Below are positions 42,743 through 51,567 of a stretch of 64,000 nt of DNA, one piece after another. Numbering within the stretch: position 1 is the stretch's first letter; each line of letters begins with the position of its first letter. A model generated the notes under the pieces. That model was not told the origin of the DNA, did not search any database, and worked only from the letters and a program-made list of their open reading frames with translations. Made by a program: the position numbers and the translations under genes. Source of the DNA: Clostridiales bacterium FE2011 (GTDB taxonomy: Bacteria; Bacillota; Clostridia; Christensenellales; Aristaeellaceae); NCBI GenBank assembly GCA_017569305.1, contig CP069418.1, positions 186,001 to 250,000 of the forward strand. The letters run 5' to 3'.

Positions 42743-43828
42743 TTACTCAGTCTTGAAACGGTCGTCCGCTTCAGCACCGGCATCCTTCAGAGCGTTGAAG
42801 TAGTCTTCCACGTACTTGGAAGTGTTTTCCTTCGCGTCTGCGAAATCATAATCGATGGTCTTGTTGGGATCCAGTTCCGGGAAGGCGGCCAGAGCGGCAG
42901 GCATCTGGGCGTTGTCGATCACCAGGAACTGATAGCTGCCCGCGTCATCCGCCAGCTCCACGCAGTCGGGAGACAGGGCAAATTCGATCCACAGCTTGGC
43001 AGCGTTGGGATGTTCGCATCCTTCGAAGATGGCGGTGGAGCCGACTTCATAGGCGGTGCCGTCTTCGGGGATGATCAGGCCGATGTTGTCATAACCCTGC
43101 AGGATCTGGTATACGCCGTCATGCAGGAAGCCGATGCCGATAACGCATTCTCCGGGACCTACCTTCTTGGAGGGACCGGAACCGCTCTTGGTGTACTGGG
43201 CAATGTTCTTGTCCAGTTCAACAAAGTAAGCCATGGCTTCGTCATGACCCTTGATCTGGACCATGGTGTTAATCACCAGCTTGGCTGTACCGGCAGTGTT
43301 CGGGTTGGACAGCCAGATCAGGCCCTTGTATTCAGGCTTGAGCAGGTCATCCCAGGACTTGGGCGCTTCAAGGTTCAGGCGGGCCAGCTCTTCCTTGTTG
43401 ACCATGAAACCCAGGATGCCCTGGTAAATGCCGTACCAGTATCCTTCCGGATCCCTGTAGTAGGGCTTCAGCAGGTGGGAGGCGTTCACAGCTTCATAGG
43501 CTTCCAGCAGGCCGTCCTTGGCTGCTTCGTTGTAGGGGTCGTTCGTACCGCCGAACCATACGTCAGCGGAGGGATTTCCCTTTTCTTCAGCAATCTTGGT
43601 CTGAACCTCGCCGGTGCTCAGCCGCTGATATTCCACCTTGATGTCATACAGTTCCTCGAACTTCTTGCAAGCTTCGCTCAGATACTGTTCCTCGCAGGAA
43701 CCGTAAACAATCAGTTCTCCTTCATCCTGGGCGGCCGCAATCAGGTCATCCAGTCCGCCTTCCGCAAACGCGGAAGTGATGCCGAGCATCATAACAAGCG
43801 CAAGCAGTAGAGCAATGAGTTTTTTCAT
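42743..43828 (-). CDS. AfuA/FbpA-like ABC transporter substrate-binding protein
   Basis: A 361-residue binding protein with signal peptide MKKLIALLLALVMMLGITSA, cut at SAFA-EG, no lipobox. The mature protein starts with LDDLIAAAQDEGELIVYGSC and has VWFGGTNDPYNEAAKDGLLE and WLSNPNTAGTAKLVINTMVQ, the pattern of COG1840 binding proteins (iron(III), hexose phosphates, aminoethylphosphonate). The Tyr pair that holds iron in FbpA is not evident to me, so a phosphorylated sugar or phosphonate is an equal possibility. The ATG at 43828 has AAGGAGG 9 bases upstream; the longer frame to 43888 lacks a signal sequence. First gene of the operon. Confidence 0.88.
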   Translation of the reverse strand: MKKLIALLLALVMMLGITSAFAEGGLDDLIAAAQDEGELIVYGSCEEQYLSEACKKFEELYDIKVEYQRLSTGEVQTKIAEEKGNPSADVWFGGTNDPYNEAAKDGLLEAYEAVNASHLLKPYYRDPEGYWYGIYQGILGFMVNKEELARLNLEAPKSWDDLLKPEYKGLIWLSNPNTAGTAKLVINTMVQIKGHDEAMAYFVELDKNIAQYTKSGSGPSKKVGPGECVIGIGFLHDGVYQILQGYDNIGLIIPEDGTAYEVGSTAIFEGCEHPNAAKLWIEFALSPDCVELADDAGSYQFLVIDNAQMPAALAAFPELDPNKTIDYDFADAKENTSKYVEDYFNALKDAGAEADDRFKTE

Positions 43829-43937
43829 GAGAAAGATCCTCCTTATTATTCTATTCGCCGCGATGACCCGCGGCGGAATATACACCAAAACAAGAGATAA
43901 TCGCCGTATCCGGTTCTTTTGTTTCTTTTATGTTTTT

Positions 43938-43966
43938 ATCTTATCATCGGGGATTCACTCTGTCAA
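43938..43966 (-). promoter_or_regulatory. Predicted promoter of the AfuABC-like operon
   Basis: Minus strand TTGACA (43961-43966), 17-base spacer, TAAGAT (43938-43943), starting 14 bases past the preceding stop codon. Confidence 0.7.
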
Positions 43967-43979
43967 TAAGATCGCGTTG

Positions 43980-44270
43980 TTACTTTTCATCCTCCCAGCC
44001 CAGAGTAAAATACCATTCAGAAGGCTGGATGTATTGAAAATTCGGGGAAAACTCCACGTCAAAACCCTGGTTCAGGTAAATCTCCTGAAACAGCTCGCGG
44101 TGCTGTACCACATAGTGCTGCGGCGGAAAAACGATCTTTACGGATTTTTCTCCCAGCTTGACCGCTTTCCGAATCTCCTCGTTGATTTTTCCGCAGTACC
44201 AGATACAGCGCAGGGATCTGCTCCCCCGTCCGGATTTTTTGCTCTGTTCGTTTGCCTGTTCCCGGTCCAT
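43980..44270 (-). CDS. Small protein of unknown function (96 residues)
   Basis: I do not recognise this family. The N-terminal ~20 residues are charged and probably disordered (MDREQANEQSKKSGRGSR); the rest could be a small alpha/beta domain (GEKSVKIVFPPQHYVVQH, YLNQGFDVEFSPN) ending WYFTLGWEDEK. No signal peptide or membrane helix. It is supported as a gene by a strong GGGGGAAG 4 bases before the ATG and by its position 14 bases after the M16C peptidase stop, so the two are probably co-transcribed. The strand opposite holds no better candidate. Confidence 0.65.
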   Translation of the reverse strand: MDREQANEQSKKSGRGSRSLRCIWYCGKINEEIRKAVKLGEKSVKIVFPPQHYVVQHRELFQEIYLNQGFDVEFSPNFQYIQPSEWYFTLGWEDEK

Positions 44271-44284
44271 TTTTCTTCCCCCGC

Positions 44285-47164
44285 TTACAGATCTTTGACG
44301 GTCAGTCCTTCACAGTCTTTCAGCGCATCCTTGTTGGCCACCACGCACACCGTACCCTCCCGGCCGAAGGCCTCCAGGCTCTGTGCGCAGCGTTCCAGGT
44401 CTTCGGGAACCGCATGCAGGATCTGCTTGCGGATCCGTTCAGCTTCATCCCGGGTATATCCGGTCATATATCTTCCGTCTGCCAGCGTGCCTTTGTCCCT
44501 CGGACTCAGCAGCGGATTCAGCTCGTTCAGGGCGGAAATGATGTATCGGTCCAGGTCTTCCCCGTTCCGGATAAACGCCCGGAGGAAATCTGCCGCTCCC
44601 CGGTCCACCTCCGGCGTTTTCCCCGGTGTGGGATCCCGGTAGGAACTGGAATAGATATTGCCGTTCCGTTCCACCTGCAGACCCGCTCCGTATGCGCCGC
44701 CCTGCACCCGAACCCGGTTCCAGTAATAGTCCAGGCTCAGGATGGAGGAGGCCAGCCACAGGATGCCGTCAAACGCGGCTCCTGCCCGGCTGATCCGGTA
44801 TCCGCGGGCTGCGAAGCCAGCCTGGGCCGGCACCCGGAAGCCAACCGCCCCGGGGCAGTCCGTCTTGTATGTCCTTGCTGCGGGAACGGTTGTTCCTTCC
44901 GCAAAACTGCTGATCAGTTTTGACGGAATCATATCCTCTGTGGAGGTTACGCTCACGGTCATCCGTTTCCGGCACAGCGTTTCCTTCATCAGTCGCTCCG
45001 CCAGTTTCATCAGCCCGGGGAATTCCTTCTCCGGCTTTTTGGCAAGCAGGTGAATATAGGCCGCTGCCGCATCGCCGTCCAGGGCGTTTTTCACGGCATT
45101 CTCCGCGCTGTACTGGCTCAGTGCTTTCCTGACTGCAATCTGATTTCCCGCGCTCAGGATTCTCTGCCGGGCGCCTAGCTCATTCTGCCGGAACATTTCC
45201 GTCATCTTTTCCGGGTCTTCGTACCGGGTGGATGTCAGGATCTCCGCCAGCAGTTCCTCCGCTTTTTCCGCGTTTTCCTCCAGCGCGCTGGTATAGGCCG
45301 TCAGGTACGGGGTGCAGGTTTCATCCTGTCCGCTTTCCGCCCGGGTAATAATGGTAAAGCCCAGGGCGCCTGTCCAGCGTTTGATATCCTGCTGAAGCGC
45401 AAGCGCGTCATGGTTTGCTGTGGGGAGCCTGCCCAGGAGTCCGGTCAGCTGGGACAGCCTGGTCAGTTCTTCCAGGCTGTAGTCTGTCAGGGAAAAATAG
45501 AGCCTGATATGCACCACACCGTTGCAGTTCAGCCGGTGTGTCATCACCTTTACGCCTTCACAGGCCTGGATTCCGGTTTCTGTCCATACCGGCTCCGCGT
45601 CCGCGTCTTCCTTGTTCAGCCTGGGCAGCGTCTGCAGTGCTTCAGGGCTGTCCGGAGTGTTCTGCCATTCTGCCAGCGCTTCGATCAGCCGGTCGTTTTC
45701 CGCTTTTTCTTCATCCGTCCATCCGGATACAAGTGCGTCAAGCCGTTCCTTTTCCAGCCGGCGTTTCTCTTCGCCGATTGTCCTGGAAGGAAGCGTATGC
45801 AGCGTGACCATGTTTTCCCGGTTCAGCAGCATATCCGCTGCCAGTTCCTCGAACCGTCCGCTGTCCAGCCATGTCTTCAGTTCCTTTACCATCCCTGCCG
45901 TTTCCAACGCGTCTGTGGGATTGCCGCCGAAAATCCAGTTGCCGACGCAGCGGATGCACCGGCCGATTCCCTGGGGCTCATCCTCCTCCCGCAGCGCGTA
46001 AATCGCGCGGTTCAGGGAAGCTTCCACCGCGCTTCGGTCCAGGCCTTCCCGCCGGATCTTCTCACCGGTTTCTTCCAGCAGGTTCAGTATTTCGTTTTCT
46101 TTGCCGTCCGTCACATTTTCGGCATGAATGGTCAGCCAGCTTTGCAGGGTCGTATCATCCACGGAAACAGAAAGATCCTCCGCCAGTCCCCGCTCCAGCG
46201 CAGCCCGCTTCAGCAGGGCCTCATTGCTGCCTGTCAGCACGTCGCACAGGATCCCCCGTGCCATGTTTTCGGTACGGTCCTTCCAGGTGCCCGTAATCCG
46301 TCCGAGGGTCAGATGGCCGCGGTTTTCTTCCTCTTCTTCCTGCCCCAGTTCATACTGGATGGTCTGCTCGGATCCCACCGGTTGCTGATAGCTGTATTCC
46401 GGTATATCCTCCCGGCGGTCAAACCGGTCCAGGTAGGAGGCGATCAGGGGCAGCATCTCCTCCATCGGCGCCGCGCCGTCCAGGTAGATCCGTGCGTTGG
46501 AGGGATGGTAATGACGCCTGTATTGTTCACAGAAACGTTCGTAGGTCAGTGCGGGGATTGCCTCCGGCTCTCCGCCGCTGTTGTAGCCGTAGCAGGTGTC
46601 CGGAAACATCTGCCGCATGATCTGCCGGTCAATCAGCGTATCCGTATCGCTCATGGCGCCTTTCATTTCGTTGAAAACGACCCCGCGGAAAACATACTCC
46701 CCTGCTTCGTTCCGGTCCACATGCCAGCCCTCCTGGCAGAAGCGTTTGGGGTCCCTCACGGCAATCGGATCAAAAACAGCATCCAGGTACACGCCTGTCA
46801 GGTTCAGGATATCCCGTGGATTCCGGCTGGAGACCGGAAACATGGTCATATCGGAAAATGTCAGTGCGTTCAGGAAAGTATTCATGCTGCTCTTCAGCAG
46901 TTCAAGGAAAGGCTCCCTCACCGGATATTTTCCGCTTCCGGACAGCACACAGTGTTCAAGAATATGGAACACGCCGGTATCATCCTCCGGAAGCGTCCTG
47001 AATGCAATCGAAAACACGATGTTTTCGGCTTTATTGTCCACCCAGAATACCTGTGCGCCGGTCCTGTCATGTTCAAGCAGCACAGTCCTGCCGTGCAGTT
47101 CTTCGCTGTCCCGGATTTCTTTAACGGTAAAGCCGGCAAAACCCTTGTTCACTTCGAAAGTCAT
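44285..47164 (-). CDS. M16C (presequence protease/insulinase-like) zinc metalloprotease
   Basis: A 959-residue soluble peptidase. The inverted zinc motif HILEHCVLSGSGKYP (His-x-x-Glu-His, about residues 66-80) sits in the first of four M16 domains, followed by FLNALTFSDMTMFPVSSRNP and a distal metal-binding Glu region; the middle is a helical hinge rich in Glu/Lys, and AQAGFAARGYRISRAGAAFD with YYWNRVRVQGGAYGAGLQVE marks the fourth domain. Length and motifs match PreP/CymC-type M16C enzymes, which degrade unfolded peptides. The frame extends 48 bases further up, but the ATG at 47164 has GGGAG upstream and gives the family start MTFEVNKGFAGFTVKEI. First gene of a pair with the 96-residue protein. 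Confidence 0.92.
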   Translation of the reverse strand: MTFEVNKGFAGFTVKEIRDSEELHGRTVLLEHDRTGAQVFWVDNKAENIVFSIAFRTLPEDDTGVFHILEHCVLSGSGKYPVREPFLELLKSSMNTFLNALTFSDMTMFPVSSRNPRDILNLTGVYLDAVFDPIAVRDPKRFCQEGWHVDRNEAGEYVFRGVVFNEMKGAMSDTDTLIDRQIMRQMFPDTCYGYNSGGEPEAIPALTYERFCEQYRRHYHPSNARIYLDGAAPMEEMLPLIASYLDRFDRREDIPEYSYQQPVGSEQTIQYELGQEEEEENRGHLTLGRITGTWKDRTENMARGILCDVLTGSNEALLKRAALERGLAEDLSVSVDDTTLQSWLTIHAENVTDGKENEILNLLEETGEKIRREGLDRSAVEASLNRAIYALREEDEPQGIGRCIRCVGNWIFGGNPTDALETAGMVKELKTWLDSGRFEELAADMLLNRENMVTLHTLPSRTIGEEKRRLEKERLDALVSGWTDEEKAENDRLIEALAEWQNTPDSPEALQTLPRLNKEDADAEPVWTETGIQACEGVKVMTHRLNCNGVVHIRLYFSLTDYSLEELTRLSQLTGLLGRLPTANHDALALQQDIKRWTGALGFTIITRAESGQDETCTPYLTAYTSALEENAEKAEELLAEILTSTRYEDPEKMTEMFRQNELGARQRILSAGNQIAVRKALSQYSAENAVKNALDGDAAAAYIHLLAKKPEKEFPGLMKLAERLMKETLCRKRMTVSVTSTEDMIPSKLISSFAEGTTVPAARTYKTDCPGAVGFRVPAQAGFAARGYRISRAGAAFDGILWLASSILSLDYYWNRVRVQGGAYGAGLQVERNGNIYSSSYRDPTPGKTPEVDRGAADFLRAFIRNGEDLDRYIISALNELNPLLSPRDKGTLADGRYMTGYTRDEAERIRKQILHAVPEDLERCAQSLEAFGREGTVCVVANKDALKDCEGLTVKDL

Positions 47165-47219
47165 GCGTTTGTTTCTCCCTGTTCCCGGGAGTTTTCTCCT
47201 TGCCTTAATCAATATTTTT

Positions 47220-47247
47220 ATTGTAGCCCTTTACAATTCCTTGTCAA
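47220..47247 (-). promoter_or_regulatory. Predicted promoter of the M16C peptidase
   Basis: Minus strand TTGACA (47242-47247), 16-base spacer, TACAAT (47220-47225), with a leader of about 50 bases. Confidence 0.65.
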
Positions 47248-47334
47248 GATGAGGCAGGAATTCCGGGGTTTGCGTGGTATATACATATTGTATTGCAAAG
47301 ATTGTATTTCAACGGTCGGAAGGAGGAACGCCCC

Positions 47335-48339
47335 GTGACAATCCGGGAAAGGCAGGAGCAGCAGGAAAAGCTCCTTCTGGCGCCGTGGGCCGCACGCTCT
47401 GCGGAGACCGCCGGCCGTGATATTCCGGTGAAACCCTGTGACCTGCGGACGGAATACCAGCGTGACCGGGACCGGATTATCCATTGTAAATCCTTCCGCC
47501 GTCTGAAGTTTAAAACCCAGGTTTTCCTTTCCCCGGAAGGAGACCATTACCGTACCCGCCTGACCCACACTCTCGAGGTGTCCCAGGTGGCCCGTACGCT
47601 GGCACGTTCCCTCCGGCTCAATGAGGACCTGACCGAAGCCATCGCCCTGGGACATGACCTCGGCCATACGCCCTACGGTCATATCGGAGAGCGCACGCTG
47701 AATGACCTGCTTCCGGAAGGGTTCCGCCATAATGAGCAAAGTCTTCGCGTGGTGGAGGTGCTCGAAAACGGCGGCGAAGGCCTGAACCTCACCAAAGAAG
47801 TCCGCCAGGGGATTCTCTCCCACTCCGGTAAAACAGAACCCGCCACGGTGGAGGCGGAATGCGTCCGCCGGGCGGACCGGATCGCTTACCTGAATCACGA
47901 TCTGGATGACGCGCTCCGCGCCGGTATTCTCAGGCCCTTTGAACTGCCTGAGGATTGTCTCAACGTGCTCGGCCACACCCATCGGGAGCGGATCAATACC
48001 ATGATCAACGATATCGTCACCTGCAGTGAGGATCAGCCCCACCTGTCCATGTCCGCCCCGGTGGAAAGTGCCATGGACGGCCTGCGGGAATTCATGTTTG
48101 ACCGGGTTTACCGGGACGGCTGGCGCGATCCGGAAGAAGCCCGCTGTGACTATGTTCTCCGTCATCTGTTCGATTACTACTGCGAGCATCCCGGTGAAAT
48201 GCCGGAAGAGTTCGTCATGATCGGCTACCGGGACGGTACGGAGCGCAGCGTCTGCGACTTCCTTTCCTGCATGACCGACCGCTACGCCACCCGCAAATTC
48301 CAGGAGCTGTTTGTACCCTCAGCATTCCCCGCATTTTAG
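47335..48339 (+). CDS. dgt: dGTP triphosphohydrolase-like HD-domain protein
   Basis: A 334-residue HD-superfamily phosphohydrolase. The region CKSFRRLKFKTQVFLSPEGD, then RTRLTHTLEVSQVARTLAR and IALGHDLGHTPYGHIGERTL carries the metal-binding His...HD...Asp set (about residues 61-115). The family hydrolyses dNTPs to nucleosides plus triphosphate. Start is GTG at 47335, supported by AAGGAGG 8 bases upstream; the frame upstream to 47293 lacks such a site. It heads the dnaG-rpoD cluster as in many Clostridia. The last 22 bases of the gene belong to a 36-base segment repeated downstream. Confidence 0.9.
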   Translation: MTIRERQEQQEKLLLAPWAARSAETAGRDIPVKPCDLRTEYQRDRDRIIHCKSFRRLKFKTQVFLSPEGDHYRTRLTHTLEVSQVARTLARSLRLNEDLTEAIALGHDLGHTPYGHIGERTLNDLLPEGFRHNEQSLRVVEVLENGGEGLNLTKEVRQGILSHSGKTEPATVEAECVRRADRIAYLNHDLDDALRAGILRPFELPEDCLNVLGHTHRERINTMINDIVTCSEDQPHLSMSAPVESAMDGLREFMFDRVYRDGWRDPEEARCDYVLRHLFDYYCEHPGEMPEEFVMIGYRDGTERSVCDFLSCMTDRYATRKFQELFVPSAFPAF

Positions 48340-48503
48340 CCATTATCCGCAACCTCAATCATCGCACTGCTCGCCTGGAGCGCGTCGCATTGCTCGTTTC
48401 GGTTGACTCGTTCGGCTCGCTTTTGTCTTCGACAAATGCCCCACTGGGGCACCGCTCCCCTCGCTCCCCCTCAGCCTTCCCCGCATTTTAACCACCTTCC
48501 GCA
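48316..48503 (+). repeat. Imperfect 36-base direct repeat flanking a 116-base insert in the dgt-dnaG gap
   Basis: 48316-48351 (ending dgt and its stop) and 48468-48503 match at 31 of 36 positions by eye; both contain TTCCCCGCATTTTA. The segment between (48352-48467) is absent from any frame of interest and contains a small hairpin GCCCC-ACT-GGGGC at 48438-48450. No transposase ORF or terminal inverted repeat was seen, so this is a duplication or small non-coding insertion rather than an identified IS. Confidence 0.7.
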
Positions 48504-48519
48504 GTTTTTTTGCACATAA

Positions 48520-48585
48520 TTATGCATTATGCATCGTGCATTATGCATTTTTCATTCTTCATTCTTCATTTTTCATTGGAGGAAA
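48520..48585 (+). repeat. Low-complexity tandem repeats ahead of dnaG
   Basis: Short units GCATTATGCAT and TTCATTC are repeated several times up to the dnaG ribosome binding site (TGGAGG at 48577-48582). Similar runs occur at 13565-13595 and 62761-62820. No coding content. Confidence 0.65.
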
Positions 48586-48594
48586 TCTGACGAT

Positions 48595-50361
48595 ATGTCT
48601 TCCCGCTATCCTGCCGCCTGGCTTGATGAACTGCGAAGCCGATCTGACATTGTTCAGATCGTCTCAGGCTATGTGGCGCTGAATAAAAAAGGCCGGAAAT
48701 ACTGGGGGCTTTGTCCGTTCCACGGCGAAAAAACCCCTTCTTTTTCCGTGGACGGGGAACATCAGCTTTATTACTGCTTCGGCTGCAAGGCCGGCGGCAA
48801 TGTGTTCAGTTTCTATATGGAAATGGAGCACTGCACCTTCAATGAAGCCGTGGAGCAGCTGGCGGAGCGGGCCCATATGCCACTCCCGGAAATGGAAAAG
48901 GATGTGGATTACGAGCGCCGCCGCACCCAGCGGGAGCGTCTGCTCAACGCCAACCGGGAAGCCGCCCGTTTCTATCACGAAACGCTTTTCACTCCCCAGG
49001 GTGCCGCGTCGCTTGCCTACCTGCGCCGGCGCGGGCTGAGTGACGGGGTTATCCGCAAATTCGGCCTGGGCGCCTCTCCGGATGACTGGAGCGTCCTGAG
49101 CGACCGTCTTCTTCAGAAAGGCTACACCCTGGATGAACTGGTCCTGGCAGGCCTCACGGTCCGTAAAAAGGCGGATAACGGTAAGGATCGCTACTTTGAC
49201 ATGTTCCGCAGCCGCGCCATGTTCCCGATTATTGATGCCCATGGAAACGTTCTTGCCTTCGGCGGCCGTACGCTGGAAAAGCGGGAGCCCAAATACCTGA
49301 ACACAGCCGACACCCCGGTTTTCAATAAGCGCAAGGGTGTCTTTGCCGCCAACCTGCTTCGTCAGCAGCGTCATCTGGACCGGGTCATTCTCGTGGAAGG
49401 CTACATGGATGTGGTCAGTCTGACCCAGTTTGGTGTGGAAGGGGTCTGCGCGACCCTCGGTACCGCCCTGACGAATGAGCAGGCCCGCCTGCTCAAGCGC
49501 TACGCTCCCCAGGTCTATCTTGGCTACGACGGCGACTCCGCCGGCCAGCATGCCATCCTCCGGGGACTGGATATCCTGGAGCAGGAAAACGTTCCTGCCC
49601 GGGTACTGGATTTCCCCGACGGTCTTGATCCGGATGAGTTCATCCGCCGGGACGGAGCTGAAGGTTTCCGCCTTCTGCCCGCCATTTCCCCCGCCGCCTA
49701 TCGGCTGCGCCGGCTGAAGGATCAGTTTGATCTGTCTTCCCAGGACAGCCGGCTGGCTTATGCCCGCGGTGCCGCTGAAATCGTATCTGCCGTGGATCCG
49801 CTGGAACGGGACGTCCTGCTCAACCAGCTTTCGGTGGAAACCGGTTTTGCCCGCGAGTCCCTGATTGAGCAGATGAACCTGACGGTCAACAAGCCGGCAG
49901 TCCGCACGCAGGACACACCCGCCCGCATCCGTCCGCCCCGTCCGGACACCTCCGGTTCGCCTCCCTCCGAGGATTTAAAGGCGCAGGAACTGCTGATCAG
50001 CCTCTTTGCATCCGGTCAGATTCCGAAAGATATGATTGAAGAAAAGGATTTTGACGATGACGAGTTGAAATCTTTATACAGGGAACTTGCAGCCGGAGCA
50101 TCCCCCGCGTCGCTTCCGGATCTCGCCCCGGATGAAGTATCCCGTTCCCGCTTTGCCAGGCTGCTGTTTTCCCCCACCGCAGGCAGCACCGATGAGATGA
50201 TCACCATGGCAAACGACTGCCTTACCCGGATCCGCAGGATCCGCTTGGAAAAGCGCTACGAAGAGCTGTCACAGGAAATGTCCTCTGCCCCGCAGGACCG
50301 GCTGGCCGAACTCCTGCAGGAAGCGGCGGATATTTCCGATAAGTTGAAAAAGCTGAAGTAA
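48595..50361 (+). CDS. dnaG: DNA primase DnaG
   Basis: A 588-residue primase that makes RNA primers at the replication fork. The zinc-binding domain has CPFHGEKTPSFSV and YYCFGCKAGGNVFSF (about residues 40-70); the catalytic core contains FGGRTLEKREPKYLNT, and the TOPRIM motifs are ILVEGYMDVVSL (about 264-275) and YLGYDGDSAGQHA (about 308-320). The C-terminal helicase-binding part (~residues 440-588) is less conserved. The ATG at 48595 has GGAGG 12-13 bases upstream; the longer frame to 48529 runs through low-complexity repeats. Second gene of the dgt-dnaG-rpoD cluster. Confidence 0.95.
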   Translation: MSSRYPAAWLDELRSRSDIVQIVSGYVALNKKGRKYWGLCPFHGEKTPSFSVDGEHQLYYCFGCKAGGNVFSFYMEMEHCTFNEAVEQLAERAHMPLPEMEKDVDYERRRTQRERLLNANREAARFYHETLFTPQGAASLAYLRRRGLSDGVIRKFGLGASPDDWSVLSDRLLQKGYTLDELVLAGLTVRKKADNGKDRYFDMFRSRAMFPIIDAHGNVLAFGGRTLEKREPKYLNTADTPVFNKRKGVFAANLLRQQRHLDRVILVEGYMDVVSLTQFGVEGVCATLGTALTNEQARLLKRYAPQVYLGYDGDSAGQHAILRGLDILEQENVPARVLDFPDGLDPDEFIRRDGAEGFRLLPAISPAAYRLRRLKDQFDLSSQDSRLAYARGAAEIVSAVDPLERDVLLNQLSVETGFARESLIEQMNLTVNKPAVRTQDTPARIRPPRPDTSGSPPSEDLKAQELLISLFASGQIPKDMIEEKDFDDDELKSLYRELAAGASPASLPDLAPDEVSRSRFARLLFSPTAGSTDEMITMANDCLTRIRRIRLEKRYEELSQEMSSAPQDRLAELLQEAADISDKLKKLK

Positions 50362-50365
50362 ACCA

Positions 50366-50396
50366 CGAATCCCGGAAACCCTGATTCGTTCCGGGA
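50366..50396 (+). other. Mutually exclusive stems in the dnaG-rpoD gap
   Basis: CGAATC (50366-50371) can pair with GATTCG (50383-50388), and TCCCGGAA (50370-50377) with TTCCGGGA (50389-50396). The 5' arms abut and overlap by two bases and the 3' arms are in swapped order, so both cannot form as simple nested stems. It lies 25 bases before the rpoD ribosome binding site. A two-state RNA element is possible; chance is not excluded. Confidence 0.4.
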
Positions 50397-50436
50397 GGGA
50401 CCGGCATTGTGCCGTAAACAGAAGGAGAGGATTCCA

Positions 50437-51564
50437 TTGTCATTGTCACCCGAAAACAGGCAGAACCGTCTGGATGAGCTTTATGAGTACAGCAAATCCA
50501 GAGGAACAATCACCTATAAAGAGATCATGGACCGGCTTTCCGGAATGGATCTGGACGCCGATCAGCTGGATCGCGTGCTGGATACGCTGGAAGCCTACGG
50601 CGTATCTGTTGTGAATGATACCGCTGACCGCCAGGTCACCCTGACGGAAGAGCAGGCCGCGGATCAGGCTGCCGAAATTGCCCGTATCGGGGGCGAGGAC
50701 AACGCCGCCATCGACCTGAGTGTTCCGGAAGGGATCAGCATTGACGACCCGGTCCGCATGTACCTCAAGGAAATCGGCAAGGTGCCCCTTCTCACCGCGG
50801 AAGAAGAAATCGAAATCGCCAAACGTCTTGAAGCCGGAGATGAAAGTGCCAAGCAGAAGCTGGCCGAAGCCAATCTCCGTCTGGTTGTTTCCATTGCCAA
50901 ACGCTATGTGGGCCGCGGCATGCTCTTCCTTGACCTGATTCAGGAAGGTAATCTCGGCCTCATCAAGGCCGTTGAAAAGTTTGACTACCGCAAGGGTTTC
51001 AAATTCTCCACCTATGCCACCTGGTGGATCCGTCAGGCCATCACCCGTGCCATCGCGGACCAGGCCCGTACCATCCGTATTCCTGTCCACATGGTTGAAA
51101 CCATCAACAAGCTGATCCGGATTTCCCGTCAGCTCCTGCAGGAATACGGCCGTGAGCCCACTCCTGAGGAAATCGCCAAGGAAATGGGCATTTCCGAAGC
51201 CAAGGTTCGTGAGATTATCAAGATCGCCCAGGAGCCCGTCTCCCTGGAGACGCCTATCGGTGAGGAAGAGGACAGCCATCTGGGAGACTTCATTCCCGAT
51301 GAGGATGCCCCCGCCCCTGCCGAGGCCGCTTCCTTCGCCCTGATGAAGGAACAGCTCATGGATGTGCTGGACACCCTGACCCCCCGTGAGGAAAAGGTGC
51401 TCCGCCTCCGTTTCGGTCTGGATGACGGCCATCAGCGCACCCTGGAAGAAGTCGGCAAGGAATTCAACGTTACCCGTGAGCGTATCCGCCAGATCGAAGC
51501 GAAAGCGCTCCGCAAACTCCGTCATCCTTCCCGCAGCAAAAAGCTGCGCGATTACCTGGATTAA
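50437..51564 (+). CDS. rpoD: RNA polymerase primary sigma factor RpoD/SigA
   Basis: A 375-residue sigma-70, the short form typical of Bacillota. Region 1.1-like [20 protein letters not shown] (about residues 25-45) is followed by [20 protein letters not shown] (region 1.2), [20 protein letters not shown] (region 2.3-3.0), the region 3 segment [20 protein letters not shown] and region 4.2 [20 protein letters not shown]. The start is taken as TTG at 50437 with GAAGGAGAGG 6 bases upstream; no ATG or GTG in frame has a comparable site. It is read with dnaG upstream and trmK 3 bases downstream. Confidence 0.96.
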   Translation: MSLSPENRQNRLDELYEYSKSRGTITYKEIMDRLSGMDLDADQLDRVLDTLEAYGVSVVNDTADRQVTLTEEQAADQAAEIARIGGEDNAAIDLSVPEGISIDDPVRMYLKEIGKVPLLTAEEEIEIAKRLEAGDESAKQKLAEANLRLVVSIAKRYVGRGMLFLDLIQEGNLGLIKAVEKFDYRKGFKFSTYATWWIRQAITRAIADQARTIRIPVHMVETINKLIRISRQLLQEYGREPTPEEIAKEMGISEAKVREIIKIAQEPVSLETPIGEEEDSHLGDFIPDEDAPAPAEAASFALMKEQLMDVLDTLTPREEKVLRLRFGLDDGHQRTLEEVGKEFNVTRERIRQIEAKALRKLRHPSRSKKLRDYLD

Positions 51565-51567
51565 GCC

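Noticed and set aside
48352..48467. Insertion sequence in the dgt-dnaG gap
   Set aside because: The segment is too short, has no transposase fragment and no terminal inverted repeats. Only flanking direct similarity is seen, so it is listed as a repeat, not a mobile element.
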